64,000 nt of DNA from Streblospio benedicti (lineage: Eukaryota; Annelida; Polychaeta; Spionida; Spionidae): assembly GCA_019095985.1 (NCBI GenBank), contig CM032663.1:34837086-34901085 (forward strand), given 5' to 3'. The notes beneath the pieces were generated by a model that worked only from the letters and a program-made list of their open reading frames with translations, was not told where the DNA came from and searched no databases. Position numbers and translations under genes: made by a program. Positions 47,895 to 59,841 of the stretch are shown piece by piece (the first letter of the stretch is position 1; every line of letters begins with the position of its first letter).

Positions 47895-49812
47895 CAGGGT
47901 TGGCAGGGTTCGTACAGGCGTGTTTTAACCGGTGGTTTAAACCGCGTTTTAACCGTACGGTACGAAACTATTTCGTACAGTAAAAGTGTACGAAACTGTA
48001 CGAAACTAAATAAATTATTATTTTATAGCTTTATCTGTCTTAAATGGGTTTTATAAGTCATATAATATAATAAGTAATGCATACTTGTTTAAAGAATGCT
48101 TGATAAATGCATGCATATATATGGATATATAAGCAATTTAACATGCAGGGGGTTGACAGGGTTTCGTACAAGTGTGTTTTAACCATTGGTTTAAACCTTA
48201 ATCACTGTACAAAACTGTACGTAAATATATAAACTATTTAAAAAAATGCTTAATACATGCCAGCTGATGCATGCATATTAATAAATATATAAGCTACATG
48301 AAAGATAATAATGCTTGTATAGCTTTTGTTAGTTAAAACTGGACAAAATTAAATGGCCTGTTTATTTTAATTTCATATACTATATACGCGGCAGTTTATT
48401 TTCGCGACTTGTCTCAAGGCTATTTTTTTTTATTTACATATGATAACTCCTACAAGGCTTCGTGCGGGCAAATCGCCTGCAAACCGACCTAACAGGAGTT
48501 GCGTAATTTCCCTACTACAGGCTTCTTTGTTTGACTAACTGGTCAACAGTAGTCAGTGACCTTATATAACCGTGTCTTTGTTGGTTGACCTATATACCAG
48601 GGTCGTGCGAGAACAATTAAAGTCGCCTTGTGAACTAGGCTAAGTTGATATCAGACAGGTGCTAGTAAGCCTAGTAAGGTCCCAACGTTACAAGACAAAA
48701 CCACTTTTGTGTGACTGTTAAAGTTCAAATATGTTCCTGTTTAGGCTTAACACTTCTAAAATAATGCAATGATAAGTTTGCAATTACAATGGGCTTTATT
48801 TTGACACCAAAGGTAATATTATTTTCCACTTACAAAAGCCGAATGACACCAAAAACGCACGATACCCCCATTATCGCTCATGTCAGCCTAGTCATAGAGA
48901 AGTACTGTAACTCTTTCAATTTTCATGGCTTTTTAATTTCACGAATCATCCCCAGTACGCGAATTTAGCGAAATTAAATCGCACGCGATTTTTTTTAGGA
49001 TTACAGTATTCCCTGACTTACATTCTCCACATACATGTATTTTATCTTGTACAACTCTGTAATAATTCAAAACCCTATAGAATTGATATACATGTATTTA
49101 AAAGCAATATGCAGGCCAGTTATGTAATCAAACCATGAATAGAAGTTAGCAGTTAGTCACTTCCAGTCATGGCAGCCAGTAAGGACAATGGTGTTATGTA
49201 ATACAGTTAAGGTAAGTGACATGGGTTAAGATTTACTTGGTTTCTAATTGTGTTGGAGAAGGATTTGTTTGCAGAGTCAAGTAATTTGACATGAGATGAT
49301 TTTGTGGAAAAATCTGGTAAGAAGTGTCATGTATGCACTGCATGTGATTCAGTAGCACCTGTACACAACTTCTCACCAGCCTGTATATAAGTTAAGTTTA
49401 TTAGTGTTAGTTCTTCCAAGCAAGGCACACATATATCAATAAAAGCATAACGTCTAATATATAAAGCTGGTGGCAGGCCAAAGAACCCTATTTGCGGCTA
49501 TTATTCTGAGGTAACATCAGAAGGCCCAAGTAAAGCAAAGTGTAAAAAATGTCAACACATTTTGACTGCAAGACCTATCAGAATGAAAGTTCATACTAAA
49601 AAGTGTAATAAGGATATTCTGGATATTGAAAGTGAAAAGTGTAATGATAGTAACAAAACACATAAAGCATCCATTACTTTTCATCAATAATGAACAATAG
49701 TTTTGATTTTGTCCAGTTTTACCCAGTCATCTAGGTTTCGTACAGTTTCGTACAATTTTGAACGTTTCGTACGGTACGAAACTAGTTTCGTACCGTAAGA
49801 AACCCAACCCTG
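47895..49812. mobile_element. hAT-type DNA transposon, non-autonomous, 1.9 kb
   Basis: The left end is CAGGGTTGGCAGGGTTCGTA and the right end, inverted, is CAGGGTTGGGTTTCTTACGG. The flanking eight bases GTCTTCTG and GTCTTTTC match at six of eight places, as expected for an aged hAT target duplication. Next to the left end, about 250 bases are tandemly repeated (47905-48150 and 48150-48360), each starting with a CAGGGTT(T)CGTACA-like copy of the terminus. The right part encodes a BED zinc finger (49462-49690), a DNA-binding domain common in hAT transposases. The catalytic core and dimerisation region of the transposase are absent. Confidence 0.75.
49462..49690 (+). pseudogene. BED zinc finger exon of a hAT transposase
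   Basis: The frame reads GGRPKNPICGYYSEV, then AKCKKCQHIL, then RMKVHTKKCNKD, and ends at TAA 49688-49690. The spacing C-x2-C then H-x4-C and the leading RPKN fit the BED finger of hAT transposases. No ATG is found in frame nearby, so this was probably a downstream exon. Only the finger remains; a source element elsewhere would supply the full transposase. Confidence 0.65.
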
Positions 49813-50750
49813 GTCTTTTCAATATTTCAGGCCTTTAAAATCATATTAATGCAAGTTTCGCTGACTAGAAATTTACATTCTAAGAACAATATTTGTGAAT
49901 CAATATAAACTTCAATATTTCAGGATTTAATATGGTTTGAATCACAAATTGAATACTTTGATATAGCAATTGTGATGGTTTTACATGAATATATTCCGTA
50001 ACATTTTAGTCAACTGTGTTTTATTACGTGTGAAATAGAGAATTAAGGAATACCTAATAGCACACGTCACGTAAGTTCAGTTAGACGATCCATTAGTGCT
50101 GTATATTTAAGAGGCTACCAGTGACAGTCTCGTGCCAACTTTTGATATCATGATTACTGTATAGACATACAGAGTACCATAATATACAGATAAGATGAAC
50201 AAGTACTCATAGAGTAGTAAGTCTAAGCCATGAGCTCTCCTTGCATTATAGCAAAAGATAGATACATATATGACTGTATGCAACCAATCAAACCAAGCTA
50301 ATTTGCATATTTGTATTTGAAAGAGATTGTTCGTATTCGCACTTCAAAGATATCATAACTGGAGATTTCCAAATTGATCTGCTCTGTCGCTTCGAATGGC
50401 CAGTAGTCGCAATCCATATAGCAGGAACTGTATGTGCACAGAACAAGTGATGTGATCACATAACCGTGGTTAGGTGACCGTGTGATGAGTGAGCATCATC
50501 ATGATACATAATCATTATCTTATGCAATAAATGCACATTTCATTAGATCTTTTATTGCCGCACGTCACGCATGAAAAAAAAATATTCATATCTAACTGAA
50601 ATATTTCGAGTTTGAAAAAAAGTCCGTTGTTTTCATTCAAACTAGGCCCTAGAAATAATTGTGACGTTTTCAATATGTACACACGTGTGTACGGTATGTG
50701 TATGCATTTATTCTCATAATTCATGGTTATTAAGCATGAATTTATTTTTC
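49813..50750. other. Spacer and 5' region of the coiled-coil gene
   Basis: AT-rich DNA. A pyrimidine tract ending TTATTTTTCAG at 50742-50752 looks like a splice acceptor three bases before the ATG at 50755, so the promoter and a non-coding first exon probably lie in this stretch or further 5'. Confidence 0.45.
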
Positions 50751-50754
50751 AGAA

Positions 50755-52923
50755 ATGGCCAAAGTATTTGAGGAAGATGAAGGCAGTAAACCGCCAAAGC
50801 AAAGAAAAGCATTTCTTCCCGAACGAAATACGCAGCCAGCGTCAGGAAATCAATTTCTTGTAGAAGATGATGAACCACTAGTGCCAAGAAATGTATTTTT
50901 TCTAGATGACCATGCACAATCAGTGCAAAGAAACGTAATTCTACCAGAAGAGGATCCACGATCCTTGCAAAGAAATGCCATTCTCACAGATGATGCACCA
51001 CCAGTGCCACGAGAGGAGTTACTTCTAGAAGACTATGTACCGCCTGTACAGAGGAATGTATTTCTAATAGAAGACGCGGCATCACCGACGTCAAGAGATG
51101 CATTTCCTCTCGAAGATGCATTTCTTTTAGAAGGTAATCAGCCACAAGAAAGGAGTGCGCCACGTTATACTAGTAGTCCACGTATGAAATCTCGCCGTTC
51201 AGAGAAAACTCGTTCACAGGCATCACGTACACTACCGCTGGTGTTGAACCCACGGGGTAAAGAACAGATGCCCGAAATACCTCACAGAACAAAGACTTCA
51301 CCGCCTAAAGAACGGCCCCTGCCAGATTATGAATTACTCTCGCCAAGTCCTATTAGCTCTCAGGATGAAGACGGTGAGAGGAGATTTCTGGGATCTTCTT
51401 CGGATGACTCGCCAGGGTTTACTAGGAAACGCGAAAAACAGGTCAAACACCTTGTGACAAACCAGAGTAGATTTACGAGAGCCATGCTAATGTTGAATAG
51501 AAAGATCAAACACGCACTCCGGTATTTTGAAGCATCTGAATCTGGTGCTAGAAGACTTGTGAATTCTATAAGTAAAGCATTTGGAGATATGAAGACGTAT
51601 GCTTATGAGAACAATGTTCTGATTCAAAGTGTTCTGAGAGAACGTGAGTCATTAGATCAATCAATAGAATTGTGGAAAACATCGGCCGCAAAGTCGGCCA
51701 AATCTATACTTCGGGTACAAAACGAAAAGGACGACATGGAAAATACTTTACAACGGCAGCTACAGGAAATACAACAAGAGAGGAAAAAACTTTACAAAAG
51801 AATTTTGAAATTAGAAATAGCCAACAAGCAATGTAGGATGGTAGATGAATTTCAGGAAGCGCGGAGGCAGCAGATGGGAGGGCTAGAAGCTGAATGTGCA
51901 GATCTCAAAAGACAATTAAATGCCATGGCTGATGAAAACGATTTGTTAAAGGGAGAATGCCAACAATTGTACAAATACCTAACATATATGAAAAAGGATT
52001 TGTGTGATCTATTTAAAGAATTTGATGGCCGACACCCTAATGCTGAGGTAAACATCAACCAAGATCAACTACATGAAGGTGTTGGTATGCAATTCAGCAC
52101 CACTGAACTGACCAATGAGATTAACGCAGAAGGTGAATTTAACTTTGAAGATCATACTGGAGATGTACCGCTCAAATCAACATACACGGATGAAACTAAA
52201 AATGAAGAATTTTCTGAAAATGTATCACACGAGTTTCTTCTACACTTAGGTTCTTATGACGAGTTTTGTACAGAAATAAAAGAAAGACGGGATCTTGAGA
52301 AAAATGTGAAAATACTCCGCGCTCTAGTAAATACACTCAACAATAAAATTGACTTTTTGAATGACAAAATCCAAGAAAAAGAGCCTTTTTGGTATCTAAT
52401 AAAAGATGTGAAGGTACATTTACCCCAGAAAAAGGGTCTCAAGCGAAGTGCATCCCAGCCAGAGTTAACTTCTAAGAGCTACAGTTTCGATGATTCAGAT
52501 CAGAAAGAAAATCCGCCTAAAGATCCGCAGGATGCTCTTTTTTGCAAATTGTGGGCTCACCATGTGACCGCAATGACAAGGAAAGACAATGTGTACGTAT
52601 TAGATGATGACACCATGTCTGATCTACCCATGGATACTTCCTTACCTAATATCCACCAAAATATAGTAGCTAAATGGATGAATGAATGGATTGATAATTT
52701 AAAAATGTTTAAATTTTTTGATAAATATCGTGTGAGATCTGCTGACTCGCCACGCGCTGCCAAACCTAAATTTGATACAAGGTTGCTAAATGATTCATCT
52801 GAAAATTTAAATAATTACCGACACAGTGTGAAGATGGGTGCACAGCACGAGGAGTCTGACAATGATGAGTCCAATGACGAGTCTGTGCACGAGGACCCGG
52901 ATGATGATTTTGATAAACTGTGA
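50755..52923 (+). CDS. Coiled-coil protein with N-terminal acidic repeats, 722 aa, family unknown
   Basis: One uninterrupted frame from ATG 50755 to TGA 52921-52923. Residues about 18-125 are eight imperfect 14-residue repeats of the type RN-(V/A)-hydrophobic-L-x-(E/D)-D-x-x-P-x-x-x (for example RNVFFLDD, RNVILPEED, RNAILTDD, RNVFLIED). Residues about 125-225 are basic, Ser/Pro-rich and likely disordered. Residues about 230-430 and 500-545 are rich in heptads (QNEKDDMENTLQRQLQEIQQ, LEAECADLKRQLNAMADEND) and should form coiled coils. The last 40 residues are acidic (DNDESNDESVHEDPDDDFD). There is no signal peptide or membrane segment. A splice acceptor directly before the ATG suggests an untranslated first exon. 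AATAAA lies at 53150-53155. A cytoskeletal or centrosomal scaffold would be a guess; I do not recognise a family. Confidence 0.85.
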   Translation: MAKVFEEDEGSKPPKQRKAFLPERNTQPASGNQFLVEDDEPLVPRNVFFLDDHAQSVQRNVILPEEDPRSLQRNAILTDDAPPVPREELLLEDYVPPVQRNVFLIEDAASPTSRDAFPLEDAFLLEGNQPQERSAPRYTSSPRMKSRRSEKTRSQASRTLPLVLNPRGKEQMPEIPHRTKTSPPKERPLPDYELLSPSPISSQDEDGERRFLGSSSDDSPGFTRKREKQVKHLVTNQSRFTRAMLMLNRKIKHALRYFEASESGARRLVNSISKAFGDMKTYAYENNVLIQSVLRERESLDQSIELWKTSAAKSAKSILRVQNEKDDMENTLQRQLQEIQQERKKLYKRILKLEIANKQCRMVDEFQEARRQQMGGLEAECADLKRQLNAMADENDLLKGECQQLYKYLTYMKKDLCDLFKEFDGRHPNAEVNINQDQLHEGVGMQFSTTELTNEINAEGEFNFEDHTGDVPLKSTYTDETKNEEFSENVSHEFLLHLGSYDEFCTEIKERRDLEKNVKILRALVNTLNNKIDFLNDKIQEKEPFWYLIKDVKVHLPQKKGLKRSASQPELTSKSYSFDDSDQKENPPKDPQDALFCKLWAHHVTAMTRKDNVYVLDDDTMSDLPMDTSLPNIHQNIVAKWMNEWIDNLKMFKFFDKYRVRSADSPRAAKPKFDTRLLNDSSENLNNYRHSVKMGAQHEESDNDESNDESVHEDPDDDFDKL

Positions 52924-53149
52924 TATTAAGATCTTGAGAAGTCTCGCATAAACATTGTCCACTTATTTTAACTTCAAACGATATAACAAAATAACCATGT
53001 TCAAGTAGTGTTTTATGAACGCTTTTAGTTGAGGGAGTCATTGTATTTGGCTGATGTTGAGTTGTAGTAAGGTAGTGAGAGTGTGTTTCCCCGACCTGTG
53101 CGGGAAAGGTCGGGGGTCCTCTATGTTTTATAATTACTGGTGTACAGAA

Positions 53150-53155
53150 AATAAA
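53150..53155 (+). terminator. Polyadenylation signal of the coiled-coil gene
   Basis: AATAAA 227 bases after the stop, followed by a T/G-containing stretch. Confidence 0.5.
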
Positions 53156-53159
53156 ATTG

Positions 53160-55310
53160 TTCAAAATGATTACTTACTCAGTATTGCAAATTTTAAGCAA
53201 ATGCAGATTAATACTGGTCTTCATTGTTTACCTACAACTTCTGATGTTTTCTAATATTAAATTATGGTTAATAAGTCAAGGTCAAAATATCTACATTAAC
53301 AATGAATTTATCAATGCTTATTCCAATAATTATGTACAAATTCATTCACCCCCACCTCGCCCCGAAGAGAAATTGAGTTCACTTGCAATGAGTGTAAAAA
53401 ATGTAAGATTTAAAATGGCTTAATATTTTCAAGTTAGAAATTCTTTTGACAAATTTGTCAAAACCCACGCGAATTTCCGGCTCCGTTGATAAAAAAACAG
53501 CTTATCGATGTTTTTGTGTGTTTTAGTTGTTCATGTGTTTATCGATAAAGGATCTTCATCTTTACCATTCTCCACTCCATACCGTGTGGAACCATCGCAA
53601 GCTTGTATTTTGGGGGTCCATATAGAGCCCTGAAGAGCAAAGTGGGCTGGACCTGTCAATATTCTGAATAAAGTGATATTTTGTGTAAACATTGATTTAT
53701 TTGTTGAAGTGACATTTCCATAAACCTGTGATTTAAACTTTGAATTCTTACATGTATACAAACATTAGACATTATTCAGGGGAAGACGAAGAAGAGCCGA
53801 CTATAGAGGCCACAGATGCCTGCAGTCAGAAAGAAACGTAAAGGAACGTAAAGGAACAAACAAAAATAAGTGACAAATAAGATTTAGCACGCAAATGTAA
53901 TTGTAATTAGTAGTTAATGCTAAACAGAGTGGTGTTTGCTCGATGCAGTGAACGATAGGCCCCCCTCCCCAAGCCACCCCCACCCTCCACGCCAAAGAGG
54001 GGCAATGCAGTCTTACAGTGGTAATGCAGACATGTTTACCCCTCTGCATGGCCCTGCTACCACCCCTGCACAAGTGTAATGGTGGTTTAAGCAACTATCT
54101 AGCGATTAAGACCCGATAAAAAGTTATAATGTGTCTACAATCCTTTTCAAAGATATCGAAACATTGACAATTGTTGTAGGGGGTATTTAAGGAAGGTGAC
54201 TCAGAATTCCCGGTTGCATTGTGCTCTATATGGCCAGAGTAAATAGTGGACCAAAACGAGACTTTGTGGGAACAGGATTCCAATTTTCATTTCTATCGTA
54301 CTTTATAGCTTAATGATATTAATTAGGGTACACTTAAAACAATCTCAAGAACCTTGACCGTGTTAGATGTTTTTTTATTAGTATTTTAAGGGATTTTGTG
54401 TAGCAATCAGTAAAATCTTCTTATGTTTACACTGTCTGATGTTGAGTGTTGTTTAACAAAGATATTTCTAAACGGATAGGGAATCATCTTATTATTTGTT
54501 TCCTATGTGATGTAAGGCATATTAATCTAACGCTCTGAAGTTTTTCATATTGTTACCACTAATTAACTTTTGCACTTGAGTCTCATGAGGCTCCTGAAAA
54601 GTAAACTGACACAATGGCGAAAACGAAATCCCCGACTTAATAAGAAAGGGGCTTAAGACTATCAGTAAACAATGACATGAATGGGGGAAAAGCTATAATG
54701 ACAATTCATCAATCTCAGTAAATTTCTGTCCTGTACTGTGTATGTTCCCATGGAAAGTACCACAACAAGATACAAGTACACCTGGTGGTGGTGGAGTTTC
54801 AATGAAAAAGAGTACACTAGTTTGGCACTTGGACTGCGAGTATATATATGTATCTATGACATTCTGATTTTGGCATGAATTCAATATGCATGACAAACGC
54901 AGTATGCAATTACATGCTTTAAGCATATTCAAACACAATTGACATCTTTTTTAAAATTTGGACCCATGTACAAAAAATCACAAATTGTATTGTGGCGCAT
55001 CACTATATGTTGTCGATAATTCCATATTATTTTTATTTTGTTGCTCGAGTTAGAGGCTATTGTGCAAAATATATGCCATCATTCGCTGAGTGTAAATAAG
55101 ACTTACCATTATGGGGAGAATGTTGTAGTGCCTGGCCAATAGATATACACACAATCAGAGCAATAATTGCGAGAGAAAAAAGATACATGTTCTATAACAG
55201 TATTTTTAAACTAGTATCATAGGCTGTACAGACTTAACAATCTATGACAGAACTCACACAAATTTAAGGATTTCATAACTTGGAACAAAACTTCACTCTG
55301 AATATTTAGT
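53160..55310. other. AT-rich spacer
   Basis: Several short open frames lack coding features. A C-rich stretch at 53957-54075 is notable only for composition. No gene is supported. Confidence 0.4.
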
Positions 55311-55314
55311 TTAA

Positions 55315-55320
55315 TATAAA
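55315..55320 (+). promoter_or_regulatory. TATA box candidate
   Basis: TATAAA about 120 bases before the ATG at 55443. Confidence 0.3.
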
Positions 55321-55442
55321 GTAAGATCTTTACTGATACAATTGTCTGGAATTTTTTAAATGATTAATTGCTCATCCTGAATTTACAACCAGTTGCAGAC
55401 TGCAATGCATGGTGCTTGACAGTGTCAACAAGTATATCTACA

Positions 55443-56519
55443 ATGGAATTCCCCAACGATCCTCCGCCATTCAACAACACATTTACGATAGAATCACCCG
55501 TCGCAACGAAGCCATTCAACCACATTCTGTCTCTTCACGAGTGTACGCGGGTGGCTCTAGTTCGACCGTCAAGTAAAAAGGAGTGTTTTGTATGCAGTGG
55601 ACGCCAATGCATGCTTTCAATTAACAACAATTACTTTTGTAAGTGGACATTAGAAGTAAAAGAGGATTACCAGCTGCGATTTTCGAGGGAATGGAAGAAA
55701 AAAACTCCAAATGATGTTGTGAACGCAATTGTACGAGTAGAATGTTACGACACAATACGGTATCTGAGGTATGAGCCGTCCATTTACAGCTTTGACGATG
55801 GAACGTTTGTCACTGATGATGGCGATTTAGGTGAAGGCACGATAGTTTATTCGTCCGATTTTAAACGCAGGCTAGCTGTTTCAAGCGGCCGGGACGGGAT
55901 GTTGCGTGGAACTCTTGGACCATATATATTGCAATGTGAAAACCGATATGATCTTGAAGACGTCCATCTTGAATTGTACGACATCAAGGACGAATATAGA
56001 CCGCATAGATATAATTATCACCCCTTACCTGTCACGGTGAGATCTCATGACGTATCTATCGTGAGTCACCCGAATAATAATCGCTTTGCCATACTTGATG
56101 CAAAATATCAAGCAAAGTCTATTTTAACTATCTGTTCAAGCATTTCAAGTCCTACAAAACGTCTTTATTTGGGATTTCAACTGACTAAGGCTATGGCGGC
56201 TGTTGGCGAATATATTTTCATGACCGATGAAAGAAATGTATATGCTTACAACTGGAATGGTGACATCATGGGAATTTGGGCCCTTACAAGTCTTGGGCTC
56301 GGGCCTAAAGTCATCATAATCAACATGGGGAGCATTCTAAATAGACTGGTGCTGGCTACAGGGGAAAAGTCTTATCGTTGTACACATTTTTATGCATTCG
56401 AAATCTTCGCTTCTTTACCCTACCTCCCTCGGATTCGAAATTATATGCAAGGAAACGAACACCGAAGACTACGCAAAAACAATATCATGAGGCTAATAAT
56501 AAGAGAAATATTTTCCTAG
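55443..56519 (+). CDS. Uncharacterised 358-aa protein with possible propeller-like C-terminus
   Basis: An open frame from ATG 55443 (MEFPNDPPPFNN) to TAG 56517-56519. The frame is open 75 bases further upstream but has no ATG there, so this is the best start. Cysteines cluster near residues 50-70 (ECFVCSGRQC). The middle is rich in alternating hydrophobic and polar stretches. Near the C-terminus AYNWNGDIMGIWALTSLG resembles HFYNWRGEEIYTKLDLG in the C-terminal region of the kinase at 1858-3651; both also have a small cysteine cluster upstream. This hints that the two share a domain, but the match is short. There is no signal peptide or membrane segment. It looks like a single-exon gene, or the main exon of one. 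Function is unknown. Confidence 0.7.
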   Translation: MEFPNDPPPFNNTFTIESPVATKPFNHILSLHECTRVALVRPSSKKECFVCSGRQCMLSINNNYFCKWTLEVKEDYQLRFSREWKKKTPNDVVNAIVRVECYDTIRYLRYEPSIYSFDDGTFVTDDGDLGEGTIVYSSDFKRRLAVSSGRDGMLRGTLGPYILQCENRYDLEDVHLELYDIKDEYRPHRYNYHPLPVTVRSHDVSIVSHPNNNRFAILDAKYQAKSILTICSSISSPTKRLYLGFQLTKAMAAVGEYIFMTDERNVYAYNWNGDIMGIWALTSLGLGPKVIIINMGSILNRLVLATGEKSYRCTHFYAFEIFASLPYLPRIRNYMQGNEHRRLRKNNIMRLIIREIFS

Positions 56520-57590
56520 CGTATCTAAAACATGGTATGAAAATTAAAAGTTGTGAGATATGAGTACAGCTGTTAAGAACAAGGATAATTTATTACTAAC
56601 CTGCCATTCCTCTGGTGTTATTCAATACTGTGTTTTTTACATATGCCAATGACTTTGTAATGCGTTTACTAGTAATTCATTGATGAATATTTCTAAATTG
56701 ATGTAATTCATTGATGAATATTTCTAAAAAAAAACCCCAACATTTTGGAGGCGTTATATGTTCAAATTTGATGTCTATGGGCATAGGGTCGTATGTTAAA
56801 TTTGCAACCCCATGGGGAGTCAGAAGTTCATAACATTAGTCTGTAACACCACCACACCCACACCAAAAGAAGAACTGAGTTTTGTTAGGACAAGAAGTCT
56901 TTTAGGACCAAGTTATATTAATAGCATTCCGTCTATCTTAATAAAAAATATAACTAATTTCATGTATCCTATACATAGCATATGGTCTCATTTTGTATTC
57001 TGTTGTTCTGTCTATGCTATCATAATCTCCAAACACATAAATATGGTCAACATTTTTTCAAAAAAAATTTATTTAAGCTTTTCGGCTCTACAGAGCCCCA
57101 ATCAGAACAACATAGAATACAAAATTAATGAAAATAATTCCTTCATTTATGGGACCTGTAATATACATGCAAACACGGCTGTCTAAGCTTCCACATGTGC
57201 TCAAAATGTAAATAGAGTAAATGAATTTGAACAAAATTAGCTTTGGGGGTGGGGGGGGTGGGTACGCTTTATACCACCTCTCAAAATTTAACGGTTATAA
57301 TGTGTTTTGGGGCGGGATATGACCAATATCACATGCTTATTCACAAATGATATTTGTCATATAGCACCCAATGCTATATGATATTATGCTTCACATACTG
57401 ATTACAAAGTTGCACAGTCATGCAATTTAGTAACTCCAATAACCTAACAAAAAATGAATTAAAAATTTAATGATTAGTAAGCTGATCAAATTCTCAATGC
57501 TGTTTTCTACACGGTTATTTGCTAATGACGTTATTTGACAAAGCACACCTTTCTATCGTAGAGAGCAAGTGATTGCCTTCCAAACTAGAT
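56520..57590. other. Spacer with a short direct repeat
   Basis: GTAATTCATTGATGAATATT occurs at about 56669 (first base differs) and about 56704, 35 bases apart. A G-run lies at 57246-57262. No gene is seen. Confidence 0.45.
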
Positions 57591-58070
57591 CAAAAGTGCT
57601 CAGAGAGCATAGCGTCGCCAGAACAACGCTGCCACATTGCCACTAAAGATGTTTACTTTGCAATCAAAGCATTAAAGCAGAAAAGTCTTCTTTGATGTGT
57701 GATTCATCCTACATCTATGTACATGTACTTGGCATTGCATTTGCAGCTGCTTTCTAAATATGGCTGAAGTAAATATCTATTGTCGATGAGTCGACATTAA
57801 TCTGGTGAAGCTGTGGTCTCCGGGCACCTTTAATCTATCGTAACCATTATGCCAATTTGATGTGTCAGACAGCATTGGAACAATAGAAAATACAATAAAA
57901 AACCTACTGTAAATAAAAAAGGCTCCCTGGAAGGTAAACTTTCATTGGCAAAGTGCCAAAATTGGACACAGTTGAGGTTCAGAGGGCATGTAAACAGTGT
58001 ACCAAGTTTGAATGTTTTCTTACAAGCAGAAAATGTTGAAAACGGAGTGTTCACAAAACATACCAGACTA
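57590..58070. repeat. Dispersed repeat related to the 27.2-28.1 kb array
   Basis: AAAAGTGCTCAGAGAGCATAG at about 57593 repeats the text at about 27786. Further on, CAAAGTGCCAAAATTGGACA (about 57950) and ACCAAGTTTGAATGTTTT-like text are the inverse of blocks in the array at 27180-28090. Confidence 0.55.
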
Positions 58071-58122
58071 CAGTGTTTTTTTTCTGGCCATGACTATTTT
58101 CAATCAATCAATTAAATTGTAC

Positions 58123-58291
58123 ATTGACAGATGAGAAACCACCGATTATACCATCGTGTTCTATAAATTGTTGCTTGTCATAACTGATCATAAAAGATAG
58201 TCTATCATACCATGTGTATTTAGCTACAAATGCTACTCGAGCCTCTGTATTGACTACTTGTCCATTATTGGTGAATTTCCAGCCAAATTTC
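58123..58291 (-). CDS. Possible internal exon, 56 codons
   Basis: On the minus strand an acceptor (TTCTTGTGCAG) precedes 169 bases: one base completing a codon and 56 open codons (KFGWKFTNNGQVVNTEAR, then YTWYDRLSFMISYDK and HDGIIGGFSSVN), then GT in AAT/GTACAA. The reading is protein-like (few rare residues, aromatic spacing), but I recognise no family and see no partner exon. It could be part of a gene beyond the window or a relic. Confidence 0.35.
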
Positions 58292-59841
58292 CTGCACAAG
58301 AACAACATGCAAACCAATCAGAAGTCAATTTAGGACTTTGCACTTGTCAATATTGTTTTTATAGCCCAGACTAGACAAATGTCACGAGCACACAACACAC
58401 GTGTCACACACAGGGTTTGTTATTGAAAACAACTGCAAACATGGCCACGAGTGATTGGGTCTTTTGCCGATAATCTATAAATCCATTAACTACATTTCTG
58501 CCTGGTACGGTGTTTGGTAAATACCGTACTGGTTTTAGCTGACCGCACAAACTATAAAATGTAAATAAATGTAAATGTCTGGTTTATAGTCTTGATTCAA
58601 GTTTTTTTTATCTCATGACTTTACAATTTACACCAGGCCATTGGCCCACTTATTGATCTTCAATTGATCATTTCTCACATACTTGCATTAAGTAAGCGGT
58701 AAAATACAAAAGCGGTATTAAATATAAAATACAAAAGCATTTAACATTTCAAGAGAACATATATTAACTTGAGAGAGAGAGAGTCTATGGTGGTTACAAT
58801 AACACGACGAGGGCTCTAAAGTTGACATGCATTTGAATGTGCAAGAATGTGCGCAGCACGATGGTTATCGCATGTAAACCCAACGTAATTCCTCTTCACA
58901 GACCAATTAGTCATAATGAGCTTTTGTGTTTGAAGTTATAATTATAAGTGTATTGACATAAATGCGTCAGGCAGAGAGATAATTATTCAAATAATTGCCC
59001 TACGGCTACGGGTAAGGTTTTTGTTTAAAACGTGACACCACATGACATTGAATACAATCTAACTTTTTAGATCAAATGGTTCAAATACGTAGTTTTAATA
59101 AGAACCTGTCATTTTCAAATATTCTGACTGTTTCAGCATACGTGGACGTTATGATACTAAGTACACTGTGCATTAATTGTGTAGGTACGCGACACTTACA
59201 AGCGAATTGAATATAATTATGTTAGTTAGTATGAGCACGGTGTGTCTACTCTCCAATAACATAATGTAACGGGAGTAAAAGTGTGGCTTTCATGACCGGC
59301 TATGTGTGTCAGGATTTACTGCAATTCTTATTAACATGCATTAGGGATCATTCACAAATTACGTCAGTCAGGGGGGAGAGGGGGTGGGGAATCGAATTTT
59401 ATTTAACATGTCAGATATTTCACGATTTCTGACCCGGTCTCAGGCATCTGGTGATGGTGATGGAAGCTGTGTGCACCTGACTTGAAGCACACACATGTAT
59501 CAGAAGAGCACAGCCTGATATGTAACTTGTCTGGCAATGCAATTTTCAATATGGTTCATATTCGGTGACAGTCGGCGAAAATGCTTTTACTTGAGATTTG
59601 CTTATTTATTATAGCTGTAAGGTTTCAACATATCATAAACGAAGGTAACAAATGGTAAAAACAGGCATATATAGTTTAAGAATATCATCTTGATAGTAAA
59701 GGTACATGTACTATAAACCCGAATTTGTATTCAACTATACGCCAATAATAGGCGTGTGTACAAAATATATTAATATGTGTATTTGATTAAAAAACTATGC
59801 AGTACACTCACGTTCTATAGTATATACAAATTGATCTCAGA

